From JBKHBT01 sp046542255 (GTDB taxonomy: Bacteria > UBP14 > UBA6098 > JBKHBT01), in the NCBI GenBank assembly GCA_046542255.1, contig JBKHBT010000021.1, positions 1 through 42,352 of the forward strand: DNA of 42,352 nt. The letters run 5' to 3'. The notes beneath the pieces are model-generated. The model worked only from the letters and a program-made list of their open reading frames with translations. It made no database searches and was not told the origin of the DNA. Below, one piece after another: positions 32,976 to 42,352 of the stretch. Each line of letters starts with the position of its first letter. The first letter of the stretch is position 1. Made by a program: the position numbers and the translations under genes.

Positions 32976-35276
32976 ATGACTAATAGCATCCCGTTAAAAA
33001 ATAGAAAGACAAAACAGAAGGCCTCGGTGCATATAAACAGCATTGGGCAGATTATTCATATCGAAGGCTTTGTAGAAGATTATGCGATTTTTGACAATAT
33101 AAATGAAAACTATTGGCAGAAAAAATGTTTCCTGAATTCTGAAAGAAAAGAAATATCACTAAATGATCTTATCGATTCATCAAAGACGCAAACTACATAT
33201 AATGGCAATTTTAGCGTTATTAATGAAATATTGAATCTATCATTGGAGGATGGAAGATTTGAAGAGATTATGCTTATGGGCATAATCGATGATCAAAAAA
33301 AAGGTGCGGAATTGTATCTTTCTAAGATACATAAATATAGTTCTTCAAATAAAGACAAATTCAGTCCGGATGATTTCGATGAGCTTTTTGGGTATTATTC
33401 CTTATTCTATAATGCTCCAGTGGGAATTATTATCATAGACAATAATGGAAAAATTGTAGATGCAAACCTTACATGGCTTGCAATGTTTGGTTTCAGAGAT
33501 GTCGAGTTGGCTCAAAAGGAAATAAAGAATGTATTCGATGACCTCTGTATTGAAAACAAAGACCTCATACATCAACAAGACTCGGGAAAAGGCTATGATG
33601 ATATAGAAGGCCATGAAAAGCTTTTCAAAAGGCAGGATGGTTCTACTTTTTATGGCAATATGCGAAGCAAATCGATAACTAATTTCGATGGCTCGGTCGA
33701 TCATTTAACTTGTTTCATCGAAGATATCACTGCTAAATCGATCTCACGAGAAAAAATGCGTAAAAATGAAATTCGACATAGAGTAGTTTCGGATTTGATG
33801 AGTGATTTTGTATATTCAGGTATTTTTGATGATGCAGGCGACATCCATATTGATTGGGTTAGCGGGTCTTATTCTGATATATTGGGTTATAATAAAAAGG
33901 ACATCGAAAATTTCACCTGTTTCCTCCGTGATATTATCCATCCTGATGATAGGAGTTACTATACTGAAAGAATGCGGCTTTTGAACAATAATCATGAAGT
34001 CATTAATGATTTTAGGATAATAACAAAATCTGGAGAAATACGATGGTTGCGCGATTATACGAGGCCCTCGCGGAAAAAAAATAGCATAGAATCTTATAGA
34101 TTTTGGGGTGCTGTTAAAGATATTACCGAGATAAAGGCCGCTACAGATAAAGTCTATGAATCCGAAGAGCGAATGAGGCTGGCATTGCAAAATGTACCCG
34201 TTATGCTGGTGGCTTTCGATGAGAATTCCAGGACTCTGGTATGGAATGAAGAATGCGAAAGAATAACCGGCTACTCCGCCAAAGAAGCTCTCGGGAATTC
34301 CAATATATGGAATAAGCTGATTCCTGATGATGAAAAAAGACATAAGCTTGGTGAAATCTGGCGAAAAAAGGGCGCTATGTTTCGAGATTGGGAAATCGAA
34401 GTGGTTTGCAAAAATGGAGATAAGAAATATATCTCATGGACTTTTCAATCACTGGATAGAAAAATACCAGGATGGGATTTCTGGGGTATTGGATATGATA
34501 TTACTGAAAAAAAGAGTTCTGAAAGAAAGCGGCGCGAAATGGAAGTTCGAATGCTTGCATCATCGAAGCAGGCAACACTCGGCGAAATGGCCGCCAGAAT
34601 GGGCCATGAGATCAATCAACCACTGAATTATATCTCGGTATTTCTACAGCTACTGAAAGAAGATATCGAGCTTGATAGGCTCGATACGAAAAACTTGCAA
34701 GAAAATGTCGAAGATGCTTACGCATCGATGACAAGGATAAAGACGATTATTAATCATCTCAAAATATACGGGAGAACTGCCCCGGAAAAATGCGAACCGA
34801 TAGATATTGCTGATTCCCTAAAGCAATCACTCCAGCTTTTGAGAGTTACATTTAATATGAAAGATATAAAGCTGATGTTCGATATTTCTGGGGAACTGCC
34901 AGAAATATATGGCAATAAGATCAAATTAGAGCAAGTTTTTATCAATATTATAAACAATTCAATGGACGCTTTGTATGAGAGCGATAAAATCGAAAAGAAA
35001 TTCTACATAAAAGCCTTCAAAGAAGACGACTATATTGTGATTTCTTTCAAAGATAATGGTATTGGAATCAGAGAAGATATAAAAGATAAGATATTTGAAC
35101 CATTCTATACGACAAAGGATATAGGGAAAGGGACAGGACTCGGCCTTTCTATCGTCCATGGCATCATCAATGAAATGGGCGGCATCATAGATGTAAAAAG
35201 CCGATATGGCGAAGGGACAGAGTTTCTAATCAGGCTAAAAATTAATTCAGGATGTGATAATGCAAAAGAATCATAA
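32976..35276 (+). CDS. PAS-domain sensor histidine kinase
   Basis: 766 residues, no transmembrane segment. The N-terminal 125 residues resemble a diverged PAS. Three clearer PAS modules follow: about 140-255 (YNAPVGIIIIDNNGKIVDAN), 265-390 (PAS_3-like, WVSGSYSDILGY, then GEIRWLRDYTRP) and 400-525. The phosphoacceptor box is MGHEINQP with H544. The ATPase domain has NIINNSMDAL, DNGIGI, FYTTK and GKGTGLGLSIVHG. AGG precedes the ATG. It overlaps the start of the LuxR-type regulator gene by 17 bases, so the two form a kinase/regulator pair. Confidence 0.9.
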   Translation: MTNSIPLKNRKTKQKASVHINSIGQIIHIEGFVEDYAIFDNINENYWQKKCFLNSERKEISLNDLIDSSKTQTTYNGNFSVINEILNLSLEDGRFEEIMLMGIIDDQKKGAELYLSKIHKYSSSNKDKFSPDDFDELFGYYSLFYNAPVGIIIIDNNGKIVDANLTWLAMFGFRDVELAQKEIKNVFDDLCIENKDLIHQQDSGKGYDDIEGHEKLFKRQDGSTFYGNMRSKSITNFDGSVDHLTCFIEDITAKSISREKMRKNEIRHRVVSDLMSDFVYSGIFDDAGDIHIDWVSGSYSDILGYNKKDIENFTCFLRDIIHPDDRSYYTERMRLLNNNHEVINDFRIITKSGEIRWLRDYTRPSRKKNSIESYRFWGAVKDITEIKAATDKVYESEERMRLALQNVPVMLVAFDENSRTLVWNEECERITGYSAKEALGNSNIWNKLIPDDEKRHKLGEIWRKKGAMFRDWEIEVVCKNGDKKYISWTFQSLDRKIPGWDFWGIGYDITEKKSSERKRREMEVRMLASSKQATLGEMAARMGHEINQPLNYISVFLQLLKEDIELDRLDTKNLQENVEDAYASMTRIKTIINHLKIYGRTAPEKCEPIDIADSLKQSLQLLRVTFNMKDIKLMFDISGELPEIYGNKIKLEQVFINIINNSMDALYESDKIEKKFYIKAFKEDDYIVISFKDNGIGIREDIKDKIFEPFYTTKDIGKGTGLGLSIVHGIINEMGGIIDVKSRYGEGTEFLIRLKINSGCDNAKES

Positions 35277-36210
35277 ATTACTCATTTTAGACGATGACTC
35301 TAAAAATATCAAGGTAATAAAACAAGCCTTGCGCTATGAAGACTATGATATTTTTGGCACAACCGACCCTTATGAAGCTATCAATATCTTCGAGCAAGAA
35401 TTGCCAGTCCTGGTTATTCTCGATCTTAGAATGCCTGAGATGGATGGCATCGATTTTCTTGAAAGGATAAATATGGTTCCCGATGCTATCTTTGCAATCA
35501 TCATTCTAACAGGCTATGGAACCAATGAAGACATCGATAGATGCTATGAACTTGGCGCAAGCGCATTTCTCAGAAAACCAGTTGATGTAAAGGAATTAAG
35601 AGGCCTGGCGAGAAATCTCTTCGAAGCCCAGAATAATAAAATCGAGTTGATCAAACACCGTGAAGAATTAGAAGAACTAGTAAAGCAAAGAACCCGAGAA
35701 CTCGAAGATGAGGCCACAAAAAGAAAAATCAAGCAATTAGAACTCGAAAAATCGCAAGAAGAACTTCTCGAGAAGCATAAAATGCTCAATGAAAAAAATA
35801 TCGCTCTTAAAGAAATATTGTCTCATATAGAAGAAGAAAAGACAGAATTCAAGATTAAAATTGCCAATCATGTCGAAGATGTCCTTTTGCCACTTATCAA
35901 TAAAATAATGAAGTCCCCCACATCATCCAGAGAAACAATCGTGGAACTGGTCCGTAAAGAGCTGGATGAGCTTCCGCAGCTATCGAATACTCTCGATTCT
36001 AGATTCGCAAGGCTGACTCCACGCGAAATAGAAGTCTGCACTCTTATCAAAAATGGCTTTGCTTCAAAAGATATTGCCAGTCAACTCGATGTCGCCCTGG
36101 ATACAGTCCATAATCACCGAAAACAAATTCGTAAGAAGCTAGGAATTGCCCGCGAAAAGGTCAATCTCACCAGTTATCTGATAAGAAGTTTTAGTGAGAA
36201 GAATTTATAA
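35260..36210 (+). CDS. LuxR-type response regulator with coiled-coil linker
   Basis: 316 residues. The receiver (1-125) has D11-D13, phosphosite D55 in LVILDLRMPE and RKP at the switch Lys. A long charged coiled coil follows (about 125-200, rich in Glu, Lys and Leu), then a helical linker. The C-terminal LuxR/GerE helix-turn-helix reads LTPREIEVCTLIKNGFASKD and TVHNHRKQIRKKLGI. The linker-HTH part resembles that of PAS-LuxR regulators in deltaproteobacteria. The start is ATG 35260, with AGGA 7 bases upstream. It is the partner of the overlapping kinase; its target promoters are unknown. Confidence 0.9.
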   Translation: MQKNHKLLILDDDSKNIKVIKQALRYEDYDIFGTTDPYEAINIFEQELPVLVILDLRMPEMDGIDFLERINMVPDAIFAIIILTGYGTNEDIDRCYELGASAFLRKPVDVKELRGLARNLFEAQNNKIELIKHREELEELVKQRTRELEDEATKRKIKQLELEKSQEELLEKHKMLNEKNIALKEILSHIEEEKTEFKIKIANHVEDVLLPLINKIMKSPTSSRETIVELVRKELDELPQLSNTLDSRFARLTPREIEVCTLIKNGFASKDIASQLDVALDTVHNHRKQIRKKLGIAREKVNLTSYLIRSFSEKNL

Positions 36211-36330
36211 CCCCGATTCTGTGTTAAGATTTGTGTTAAGTTAACAATCTGGCAGTATTGTCATCGTTGGGAAGCTCCTTTTCTGTCAGGTATTAGAAAG
36301 AATCGAGCGAAGCTATAGCAAAAGGCTTAG

Positions 36331-38184
36331 TTAAAAAGCATATAAAATGGAAAGATGCCAGCTTTTATTATAATCCTTCTCAGGGTTTAACATCTGAAAT
36401 CCATAATCGAATCTTATAGGCCCAAATGGTGTATCAAGCGAAATACCAAGTCCTGTGCTGGCTTTGAGTCTATTGATATCGGCATCTTCTATATGTCCTA
36501 TAAGCTGGCCTGCATCGGTAAAAACCTGCCAATTGATTATCCATACGATAGGCATTCGAAGCTCCAGGCTGGCCAGATAGTAGAAATTGCCGCCAGTTGG
36601 ATCGCCATCATCAGATTTGGGGCCAAGGCTGCGTTCATGGAAGCCGCGTAATGTATTGCTTCCACCAAGAAAATAGCGATTATGCGAAGATACTGGAGAA
36701 TCTTCTTTCAGCTCGAAAAGATTGCCAGTGTTTAATCTCCATGCAAAGGTGCTTTCTTTGAAAATATTATGATATTGTGCCCAGTAGATTTCTGCTTTAT
36801 CATAATGCTCATCACCGCCAAGAATAACTCCAGCAAATTGATTGGTGAATCGGAAAGTCTGGCCTGTATTGGGGTTTAGAATATTATCGCGTGTATCGTA
36901 TTCAAAGGCATAGCTGATATTTCTTTCGACGGTTTCGATATCTCGCGAGAATTGCACATCTATTGTATCGCCTTCGCTATCTATGGGCACATCGAGCAGA
37001 TTGGCCTTGGTCAAACTTATCGAAAGAAGATGCTGCTGGTTCTTTTTCTGCTGATACTTTGCAGACATTCGGCCGCCATATCTGTTTATGACATATTGAT
37101 CTGTCAGAGCGGCATTTTTGGGTTCATAGTATAAGTCAACTGTCAATGGCAACTTCTTTTTGAAAATCCAGTGTTCCTTATATTCCAATTCAAATCTGTT
37201 TTTGAGATTGTCCCAATCGGTAATCATCGAGAATCTATTTATTATCCTTCCTTCGATCGATCTGGCTTGTCCGAGAAGATTTCTATTTCCGTATTCAAGA
37301 GTAAGGTCTGTTTGCATGTCGAATGACGTTTCTGTAATGATACCCAGCTTTACGCCAGCCCAATTGGCCTTTTTTTCGAATACATTAATCGTAATATCGA
37401 TAGTATCTGGCTTTTTATGAAGGCTGTCGGGTTTTATTCGGACGATATCGAAAAGTCCGGTCGAATAGAGATTTTCCTTACTTGTTAGGATACTATCATA
37501 GCTGTATGGCTCGCCTTTATCGATTGTTACTTCGCGCCTTAAAAGTACAGTATCGGTTTGTCCTGTATTGCTCCTGTAGTAGATATCGCCAAACCAGGCG
37601 AATTTGCCCTGCTCTATATTGAAACTAATATCCACTGAATCCGTAGCCAGCGTATCTGCATGATAAGCGACCTGTATATATGGATATCCTCGATTTTGGC
37701 CAAAGATATCAAGAGTCCTTCTATCTCCATTCAAAATCGATGGATTGAATGGCCGGCCTTCCTGAGATTGCAATTTGGATTTCTTAGAACGATAGAAAAG
37801 TGAGTCATCACCATCTATACTAATATTTCTAATATAATATCGAGAGTTTTCTTCGATAAAGATATTTATTATCACTCGATTCTTTTCGATATTCTTGACA
37901 TTTGCCTTTACATCGGTATCGAGGAATCCCGCGCTTCTATACATATCACGGATTTTTGTTACATCTTGTTTTAGTACGAAACGGTTTAGCCTGGGCGCAT
38001 TCCCCAAAAGCCAGTGTGATATCTTAAACCAAACATCCATTCCTTCAGCAGAGATAGCATCCAGTATTTGCTCATCATCGAAGTATTCATTACCATTAAT
38101 GCCAATTTCCTGTATTATTGGCTCCTGCGGCAAAGCAATAGCTGCAAAAATTAAAATCATCGCTATTTTTCTTAGAATTTCCAT
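36331..38184 (-). CDS. tamA: Omp85-family outer-membrane barrel, TamA-like (three POTRA)
   Basis: 617 residues. A signal peptide (MEILRKIAMILIFAAIALPQ) is followed by three POTRA-like domains (about 22-120, 120-200, 200-280) and a 16-strand surface-antigen barrel. The lid-lock motif of Omp85 is present as LRGFHERSLG (R513). The C-terminus ends in Phe, as expected for a Bam substrate. Three POTRA domains and this length fit TamA rather than BamA (five POTRA, about 800). It overlaps the end of the TamB gene by 13 bases (ATGGAAATTCTAA) and has no ribosome site, so its translation should depend on that of TamB. The gene order, tamB first, is opposite to that in enterobacteria. Confidence 0.85.
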   Translation of the reverse strand: MEILRKIAMILIFAAIALPQEPIIQEIGINGNEYFDDEQILDAISAEGMDVWFKISHWLLGNAPRLNRFVLKQDVTKIRDMYRSAGFLDTDVKANVKNIEKNRVIINIFIEENSRYYIRNISIDGDDSLFYRSKKSKLQSQEGRPFNPSILNGDRRTLDIFGQNRGYPYIQVAYHADTLATDSVDISFNIEQGKFAWFGDIYYRSNTGQTDTVLLRREVTIDKGEPYSYDSILTSKENLYSTGLFDIVRIKPDSLHKKPDTIDITINVFEKKANWAGVKLGIITETSFDMQTDLTLEYGNRNLLGQARSIEGRIINRFSMITDWDNLKNRFELEYKEHWIFKKKLPLTVDLYYEPKNAALTDQYVINRYGGRMSAKYQQKKNQQHLLSISLTKANLLDVPIDSEGDTIDVQFSRDIETVERNISYAFEYDTRDNILNPNTGQTFRFTNQFAGVILGGDEHYDKAEIYWAQYHNIFKESTFAWRLNTGNLFELKEDSPVSSHNRYFLGGSNTLRGFHERSLGPKSDDGDPTGGNFYYLASLELRMPIVWIINWQVFTDAGQLIGHIEDADINRLKASTGLGISLDTPFGPIRFDYGFQMLNPEKDYNKSWHLSILYAF

Positions 38185-41100
38185 TCAAAGTCCAATTCTA
38201 GTTTATATGTCTCTGGCTTCTGCGGATTTTCATAATTCCTTCCACCGATTAGTTTTAGATAATTCGTCAATTGATATTCCACCTCGATATCTCCAAGCTC
38301 TTCGGACACACCAGTGCCGATATTTTGCGAATATTTAAGATATAGCTTTGGTGTTATATATTTTCCAACTATGAACTGATAGTCTCCGCCCTCCCAAATA
38401 TTCTGATTATCCATCGGTACGATCTCGAATTGCTCCACTCCGATGATATCCTTAGCTACTTTACTGACTTCATAGTATTGATATTCTCTCAGGATGTCTG
38501 TGCCTTTGCCTTCGAGCTGGTCGAGAACATTGCGAGTGCTATCGGCCATAAACTGGTCGCCGGTTGTCCTGTGCATTGTAAGAAGCAATATCAGGTCTCC
38601 ATGAGAAAGATTCGAGCCTTCGCCAGCAGAAAGGTTCAACTGCGGATTTCTGAGGTTTCCTGTGATGTATAGATATATCCTGACAGCCTCGCCCTGTTCA
38701 GATATCGCAGTTGTAGCGGTTATGTTCAATTCGGGATTTATCTCGGAAGCCTGTGTGAAGTTCAAATTTCCTTCCTGAATTTCAAATGTCTTTCCAAATG
38801 TGAAATACTGTCCGCTTTCTGTTCGAAGATTTCCCTGAAAATATGGCATATTTTGCGATGTTCCCACAACCACATCGCCGGCTACCTCGATTTCGGCTTG
38901 GTCTGTGAAAATCCAAAAATTACCCGGAATCTCGATTCTAACCGAAAGGTCGGCCGGGATTTCACCCGTGCCACTTCCGCCAGATGTGCTTCCAAGACCG
39001 AGAATTGTACCTTCGATGATTTTAATCGAGTCGGAAGTAATCGATGGATCCGACATTGGCCCTTCAACAGAGATTTCAGAATTTACGATCAGATAAATGC
39101 CTCTATTATGTAGGTTAATAGGGAAATAATTCGACCATATATCCATATCGATGATTGGATTGGACATGTCTTCAATCGAGATTTTGCCTTTGCCGCCAAA
39201 ATAGCCATTTGAGCGAATACCGCCGCCAAAAAGCTTCTTCCATCCTGCGCCTATAGCATTGGCAATCGCACCCAATACGCCCTTCTCACGAGCTGTCCTT
39301 TGGACACGCGACATGCCAGATAGAGAATCGAGATGTATTTTATTATTATTGAGCCTTGCTGAGATATAAAGGCCTTCGATAGGTTGCTGAAGTTCATAAA
39401 GCTTTATATAGCCATCACTTAATTCCAGAACTCCATGCAAATCCGGATTCGTCATTTCGCCGAAAAGCCGAAGGCGGAATTCAAAGCCGGTATTGGCAGA
39501 ATCGATCTGTTCGGAAAATGCCTGCAATATATTCGATGATGTAGCAAGCCCTTCCAACCAGACATCCATCTCGGGATCATCTTTGAAAGGCTCGATCTGG
39601 CCATTTATTTCATAGAATTCGTCCTGTTTGAAGAATCTGAGATCGGGGATATTTATTATGCCATCAGATAGCTCTATCACTCCATTTCCATTTTCCCATG
39701 GAACGCCATTGACGGTAATATTGTCTGTTCTCAGAGAGCAAACGGCATACGATTCGGTCAGGAGGCTGCCGGGCATAGAGAAATAGTATTCGCCATCGAA
39801 ACTGGCAGTCAATGGCAAATCCATATCGAATTGCTGCATAATATTTTGTGCCAAAATATCATCGAAAGAGCCGATAACTTCGATTTCTGTCGAATCCATG
39901 ACAAAGCTCTCTACCTTAAATAATCCAGCGCCGACTGCCATAAACAGGGAATCCGAGAAAATAAGATCATCGCTAAAATAAATATTACTCGCCTGATTGA
40001 GATTGATTGCCATACTATCATATTGTGCCTGAATTCCATCTATACTAACAACAATCAAATCATCCTCGAATTCGACCTCGGAAATTCCATATAGATATAG
40101 ATTCTCGCGGAAAATCTCTATCGGGCTTATCCTTGCCATATTTCCATTTATCAGAATTCTGCTTCTTATGGAATCTATATCGAAGCCCCAGAGTTTACCT
40201 TTGGTATGAAGATTAACCGCACCCATTGCTAAATCTGTCAGATTAGAGAGCTGAAAATCACCGGTCAAAGAATCGGCAGTCAAGATGGCAGCATCGAGTG
40301 AGTCGATTTGAAATGTGCCTTCGATGGAAGGATTTATTGTTTTGCCTGTAAATCTTGCTTCAGCTTTGCCACTGCCGCCTATCATATCTTCGAGGCCGGC
40401 GATTTGCATTAGATTGGCGATATTTTCGAGTTGGCCATCGATATCGAGATTCATATCATAATCATAGGCAAAATTTCCAGCGATATCTATGATATTTCCG
40501 CCTCTATATACCGTAATCATCGGATTGAAATACAAAGAATCAGCCGTAAGCCTGATAGCAGCATCCGCCGAATCGAAATCGATGCCCCAAAAGCTGCTCT
40601 TTTGCAAAACGGCATTGAAACTAAGGTCCATCTCCTCCGGCTCGAAACCGCTTCCTTCGGCCAGTACACGCCCGGTAAATGAAGACTCGATGCCGGAACC
40701 TTCTATGATATTTTCGATATTAAGGCCAAATACATCAGCATCGACAGTATATCGAGCTGGTTCATAGGATGTCATAATCGTGCCATTTCCTCGAAGTGCA
40801 GTTTTCATAACCGAGCCTTGCATATTTTCAAAAACCAGAAGCTGTTCTTCATTTATAAAGGTCAGTCTAGTCTTGGCTGTATCGATTGGTATGTCGAATA
40901 GTTCTCCATCGAATTGTATATCCATAACCAAAGTATCCCTTGGCGAGCCAGTTAGCGATATGTCAGCATCACCAATACCAGTCAAAACTCCCATTCCGAT
41001 TAGGGAATCGATTTCGCTAAGGACAATAGAATCGCCCCAGGCTCTGAACTGAAAGTCCAGTGGCGAAAGCAAAATGCTTCCTTTGCTTCGAACCATCGAA

Positions 41101-42134
41101 CTCAGCAAATCAACTTTGGCATCCCATGAGATAGCAGGATTATCTTCATCGAAGATAATTTCACCTGTCAAATCGACAATTCGGCCTCTTCCAATAAGCT
41201 CTGCGCCACATGTATCGAGAATTATGCCGTCTTTTTCGAGCTCTCCTTTCAGGGTTAAGTCTGCGATCTTAAAATCACCGAAATCTAATTTAGAATTATA
41301 AATTTCTAAATCATCGATTCTTACAGGGATTTTGATACCACTGGGCTCTTCTGGTTCATCATCTTTTTCTGATTCAAGCATCTTTAGTTGCAGGCCAATT
41401 ATCCGGGCTTTACGTATTCGCATTGTTGCTATTGCGGGAAGAGTCGTGCTTACTTTCTCGGCCTGTATCTCGAATCTATCGACTTTCATGTCCAGGTTGG
41501 TAAGATTAATAGAGCCATAGGAAAAGCTAAGCTCGCCATATTGAATCTCAATCGGAATCGAAAGAGATTGAATCACGACATTCACAACATACTTTTGCAC
41601 CGATGGCACATTGAAAATCAAAAATCCACAGACAAGTATAAGAGCGATAAATCCAAAAAGGACCCAGCCAATTGTCCTAATCCAACCAATCTTTTTATCG
41701 TGATATACGCCCCATGTCAGTTTATGGTTTATTATAAAGTTTACAAAACCAGCTAATACAAAACCAAAAAGGCTTGCCAAAAGATAATTTATGCCAAAAA
41801 GATAAATCAGCATCAGAAATACGGGATAATTTATAAGAAAAGCAGTCGGGGCCGATGCAAAATTGAATTTCAGAAACCTAATAAAATATTTGCCATAATC
41901 GCGGTCTTTCCATGTCCATCGGTCATTGAGAAAAAAAACAAGAGCGATGGCAGCTTCGATGCCAATAAATCCTGCAATAAAAAAATATAATTCAAAAACT
42001 TCACGAAGCAAAAGAAGCAATAAGAAATTAAAAACAGCTCCGATTAGACCTGTTGTCCAGTATTTTCCTATTTTGACTACATGGCCAAAAAGATTGGTTT
42101 TCAATTCTCTTTTTTCTTTGTCGAAAGTTGGCAT
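38172..42134 (-). CDS. tamB: GtrA-TamB fusion: membrane domain joined to TamB/AsmA-like bridge protein
   Basis: 1320 residues. Residues 20-145 form a GtrA-like four-helix membrane domain. Its paired FFLNDRWTW (67-75) and FIINHKLTW (133-141) helix ends match the GtrA pattern. A fifth helix (about 152-174, GWVLFGFIALILVCGF) leads into a periplasmic region of over 1100 residues. That region is made of AsmA/TamB beta repeats and ends in the DUF490 domain (about 960-1320: GNFWIFTDQAEIEVAGDVVV, GQYFTFGKTFEIQEGNLNF, LLLTMH). TamB proteins span the periplasm and help move phospholipids or assemble barrels. GtrA proteins are linked to lipid-carried sugars. The fused form is continuous with no internal stop. 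AGGA precedes the ATG; tamA follows. Confidence 0.88.
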   Translation of the reverse strand: MPTFDKEKRELKTNLFGHVVKIGKYWTTGLIGAVFNFLLLLLLREVFELYFFIAGFIGIEAAIALVFFLNDRWTWKDRDYGKYFIRFLKFNFASAPTAFLINYPVFLMLIYLFGINYLLASLFGFVLAGFVNFIINHKLTWGVYHDKKIGWIRTIGWVLFGFIALILVCGFLIFNVPSVQKYVVNVVIQSLSIPIEIQYGELSFSYGSINLTNLDMKVDRFEIQAEKVSTTLPAIATMRIRKARIIGLQLKMLESEKDDEPEEPSGIKIPVRIDDLEIYNSKLDFGDFKIADLTLKGELEKDGIILDTCGAELIGRGRIVDLTGEIIFDEDNPAISWDAKVDLLSSMVRSKGSILLSPLDFQFRAWGDSIVLSEIDSLIGMGVLTGIGDADISLTGSPRDTLVMDIQFDGELFDIPIDTAKTRLTFINEEQLLVFENMQGSVMKTALRGNGTIMTSYEPARYTVDADVFGLNIENIIEGSGIESSFTGRVLAEGSGFEPEEMDLSFNAVLQKSSFWGIDFDSADAAIRLTADSLYFNPMITVYRGGNIIDIAGNFAYDYDMNLDIDGQLENIANLMQIAGLEDMIGGSGKAEARFTGKTINPSIEGTFQIDSLDAAILTADSLTGDFQLSNLTDLAMGAVNLHTKGKLWGFDIDSIRSRILINGNMARISPIEIFRENLYLYGISEVEFEDDLIVVSIDGIQAQYDSMAINLNQASNIYFSDDLIFSDSLFMAVGAGLFKVESFVMDSTEIEVIGSFDDILAQNIMQQFDMDLPLTASFDGEYYFSMPGSLLTESYAVCSLRTDNITVNGVPWENGNGVIELSDGIINIPDLRFFKQDEFYEINGQIEPFKDDPEMDVWLEGLATSSNILQAFSEQIDSANTGFEFRLRLFGEMTNPDLHGVLELSDGYIKLYELQQPIEGLYISARLNNNKIHLDSLSGMSRVQRTAREKGVLGAIANAIGAGWKKLFGGGIRSNGYFGGKGKISIEDMSNPIIDMDIWSNYFPINLHNRGIYLIVNSEISVEGPMSDPSITSDSIKIIEGTILGLGSTSGGSGTGEIPADLSVRIEIPGNFWIFTDQAEIEVAGDVVVGTSQNMPYFQGNLRTESGQYFTFGKTFEIQEGNLNFTQASEINPELNITATTAISEQGEAVRIYLYITGNLRNPQLNLSAGEGSNLSHGDLILLLTMHRTTGDQFMADSTRNVLDQLEGKGTDILREYQYYEVSKVAKDIIGVEQFEIVPMDNQNIWEGGDYQFIVGKYITPKLYLKYSQNIGTGVSEELGDIEVEYQLTNYLKLIGGRNYENPQKPETYKLELDFEWKF

Positions 42135-42175
42135 TATTTCCTAATTGCTTAAAATAGCCATTATTTTACTTATAT

Positions 42176-42204
42176 AATATATAGCACAAAGGGTTAATAT
42201 CCAA
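42176..42204 (-). promoter_or_regulatory. Promoter of the tamB-tamA operon
   Basis: Minus strand TTGGAT (42204-42199), 17-base spacer, TATATT (42181-42176), about 42 bases before the ATG at 42134. Confidence 0.4.
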
Positions 42205-42220
42205 CAAACATATAATAATA

Positions 42221-42246
42221 GACAATCCATATGCTTACGCATTGTC
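42221..42246. repeat. Inverted repeat related to the dispersed element hairpin
   Basis: GACAATCC and GCATTGTC arms enclose a 10-base loop. The arm sequence matches the terminal hairpin of the dispersed family, but the central box is absent. It may be a remnant, next to copy 7. Confidence 0.35.
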
Positions 42247-42280
42247 TGTTTGAGAAGCTGCGTTTTGCAATGTTTAATTT

Positions 42281-42352
42281 CCAGACAATGCGCTGTTCCG
42301 CATTGTCATACTTTTCAGGCTAAAACATCAGTAAACCTTTTTGGGTATATAT
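42281..42352 (-). repeat. Dispersed element copy 7 (cut by the window end)
   Basis: Inverted copy: CCAGACAATGCGCTGTTCCG, CATTGTCATACTTTTCAGGC, TAAAACATCAGTAAACC, then TTGGGT (42341-42346) and an AT tract running off the window. The terminal hairpin is perfect. The -35-like TTGGGT would face rightward, out of the window. Confidence 0.85.

Noticed and set aside
36211..36330. Possible degenerate element copy (ATTGTCATCG) and TGTTAAGTTAACA palindrome
   Set aside because: The central box and hairpin partner are missing, and the palindrome has no T-tract; too weak to call.

Overview
The window is about 42 kb of fairly AT-rich DNA from a two-membrane (diderm) bacterium. It encodes an Omp85/TamA-like barrel, a TamB-like bridge protein, an OmpA-C protein and two proteins ending in FlgD-like/type IX secretion (T9SS) sorting domains. 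This mix, with many PAS-domain kinases and a long RpoD-type sigma factor, fits the FCB superphylum (Bacteroidetes relatives and candidate phyla such as Cloacimonadota or Marinimicrobia). The sequence alone does not fix the phylum. I see no tRNA, rRNA, CRISPR array, phage or transposase gene.

Layout. 0.3-5 kb: a surface LVIVD-repeat protein, a CaCA cation exchanger and a class I (FbaB-type) aldolase. 5-10 kb: a tandem-ATPase ECF transporter subunit behind a GAF histidine kinase/NtrC-like regulator pair. 10-17.6 kb: a DUF4143 AAA ATPase, purine nucleoside phosphorylase, an unusual thioredoxin reductase, the major sigma factor, a 655-bp repeat-bearing gap and a PorE-like PD40-CRD-OmpA protein. 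17.8-25 kb: an eight-PAS hybrid kinase, a CFI-box protein and a second sorting-domain protein. 25-29.5 kb: GrpB, a coupled TrmH/outer-membrane/SprT-like cluster, an ECF S component and an orphan HicB. 29.7-36.2 kb: two signalling loci, a hybrid kinase plus lone receiver and a PAS kinase plus LuxR-type regulator. 36.3-42.1 kb: a TamA-like barrel translationally coupled to a TamB protein whose N-terminus is a complete GtrA-like membrane domain.

The most unusual features are the GtrA-TamB fusion and a dispersed family of about 110-bp intergenic elements. There are seven copies in 42 kb. Each has a 3' GACAATGCG/CGCATTGTC hairpin, a conserved central box and an AT-rich left half. In several copies the left half contains a promoter-like TTGRGK-N17-TATWWW, and two of these directly precede genes. 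Other points of interest are candidate leaderless genes, a receiver domain with lost catalytic residues next to an intact stand-alone receiver, and a thioredoxin reductase without the NADPH-binding HRRxxxR motif.
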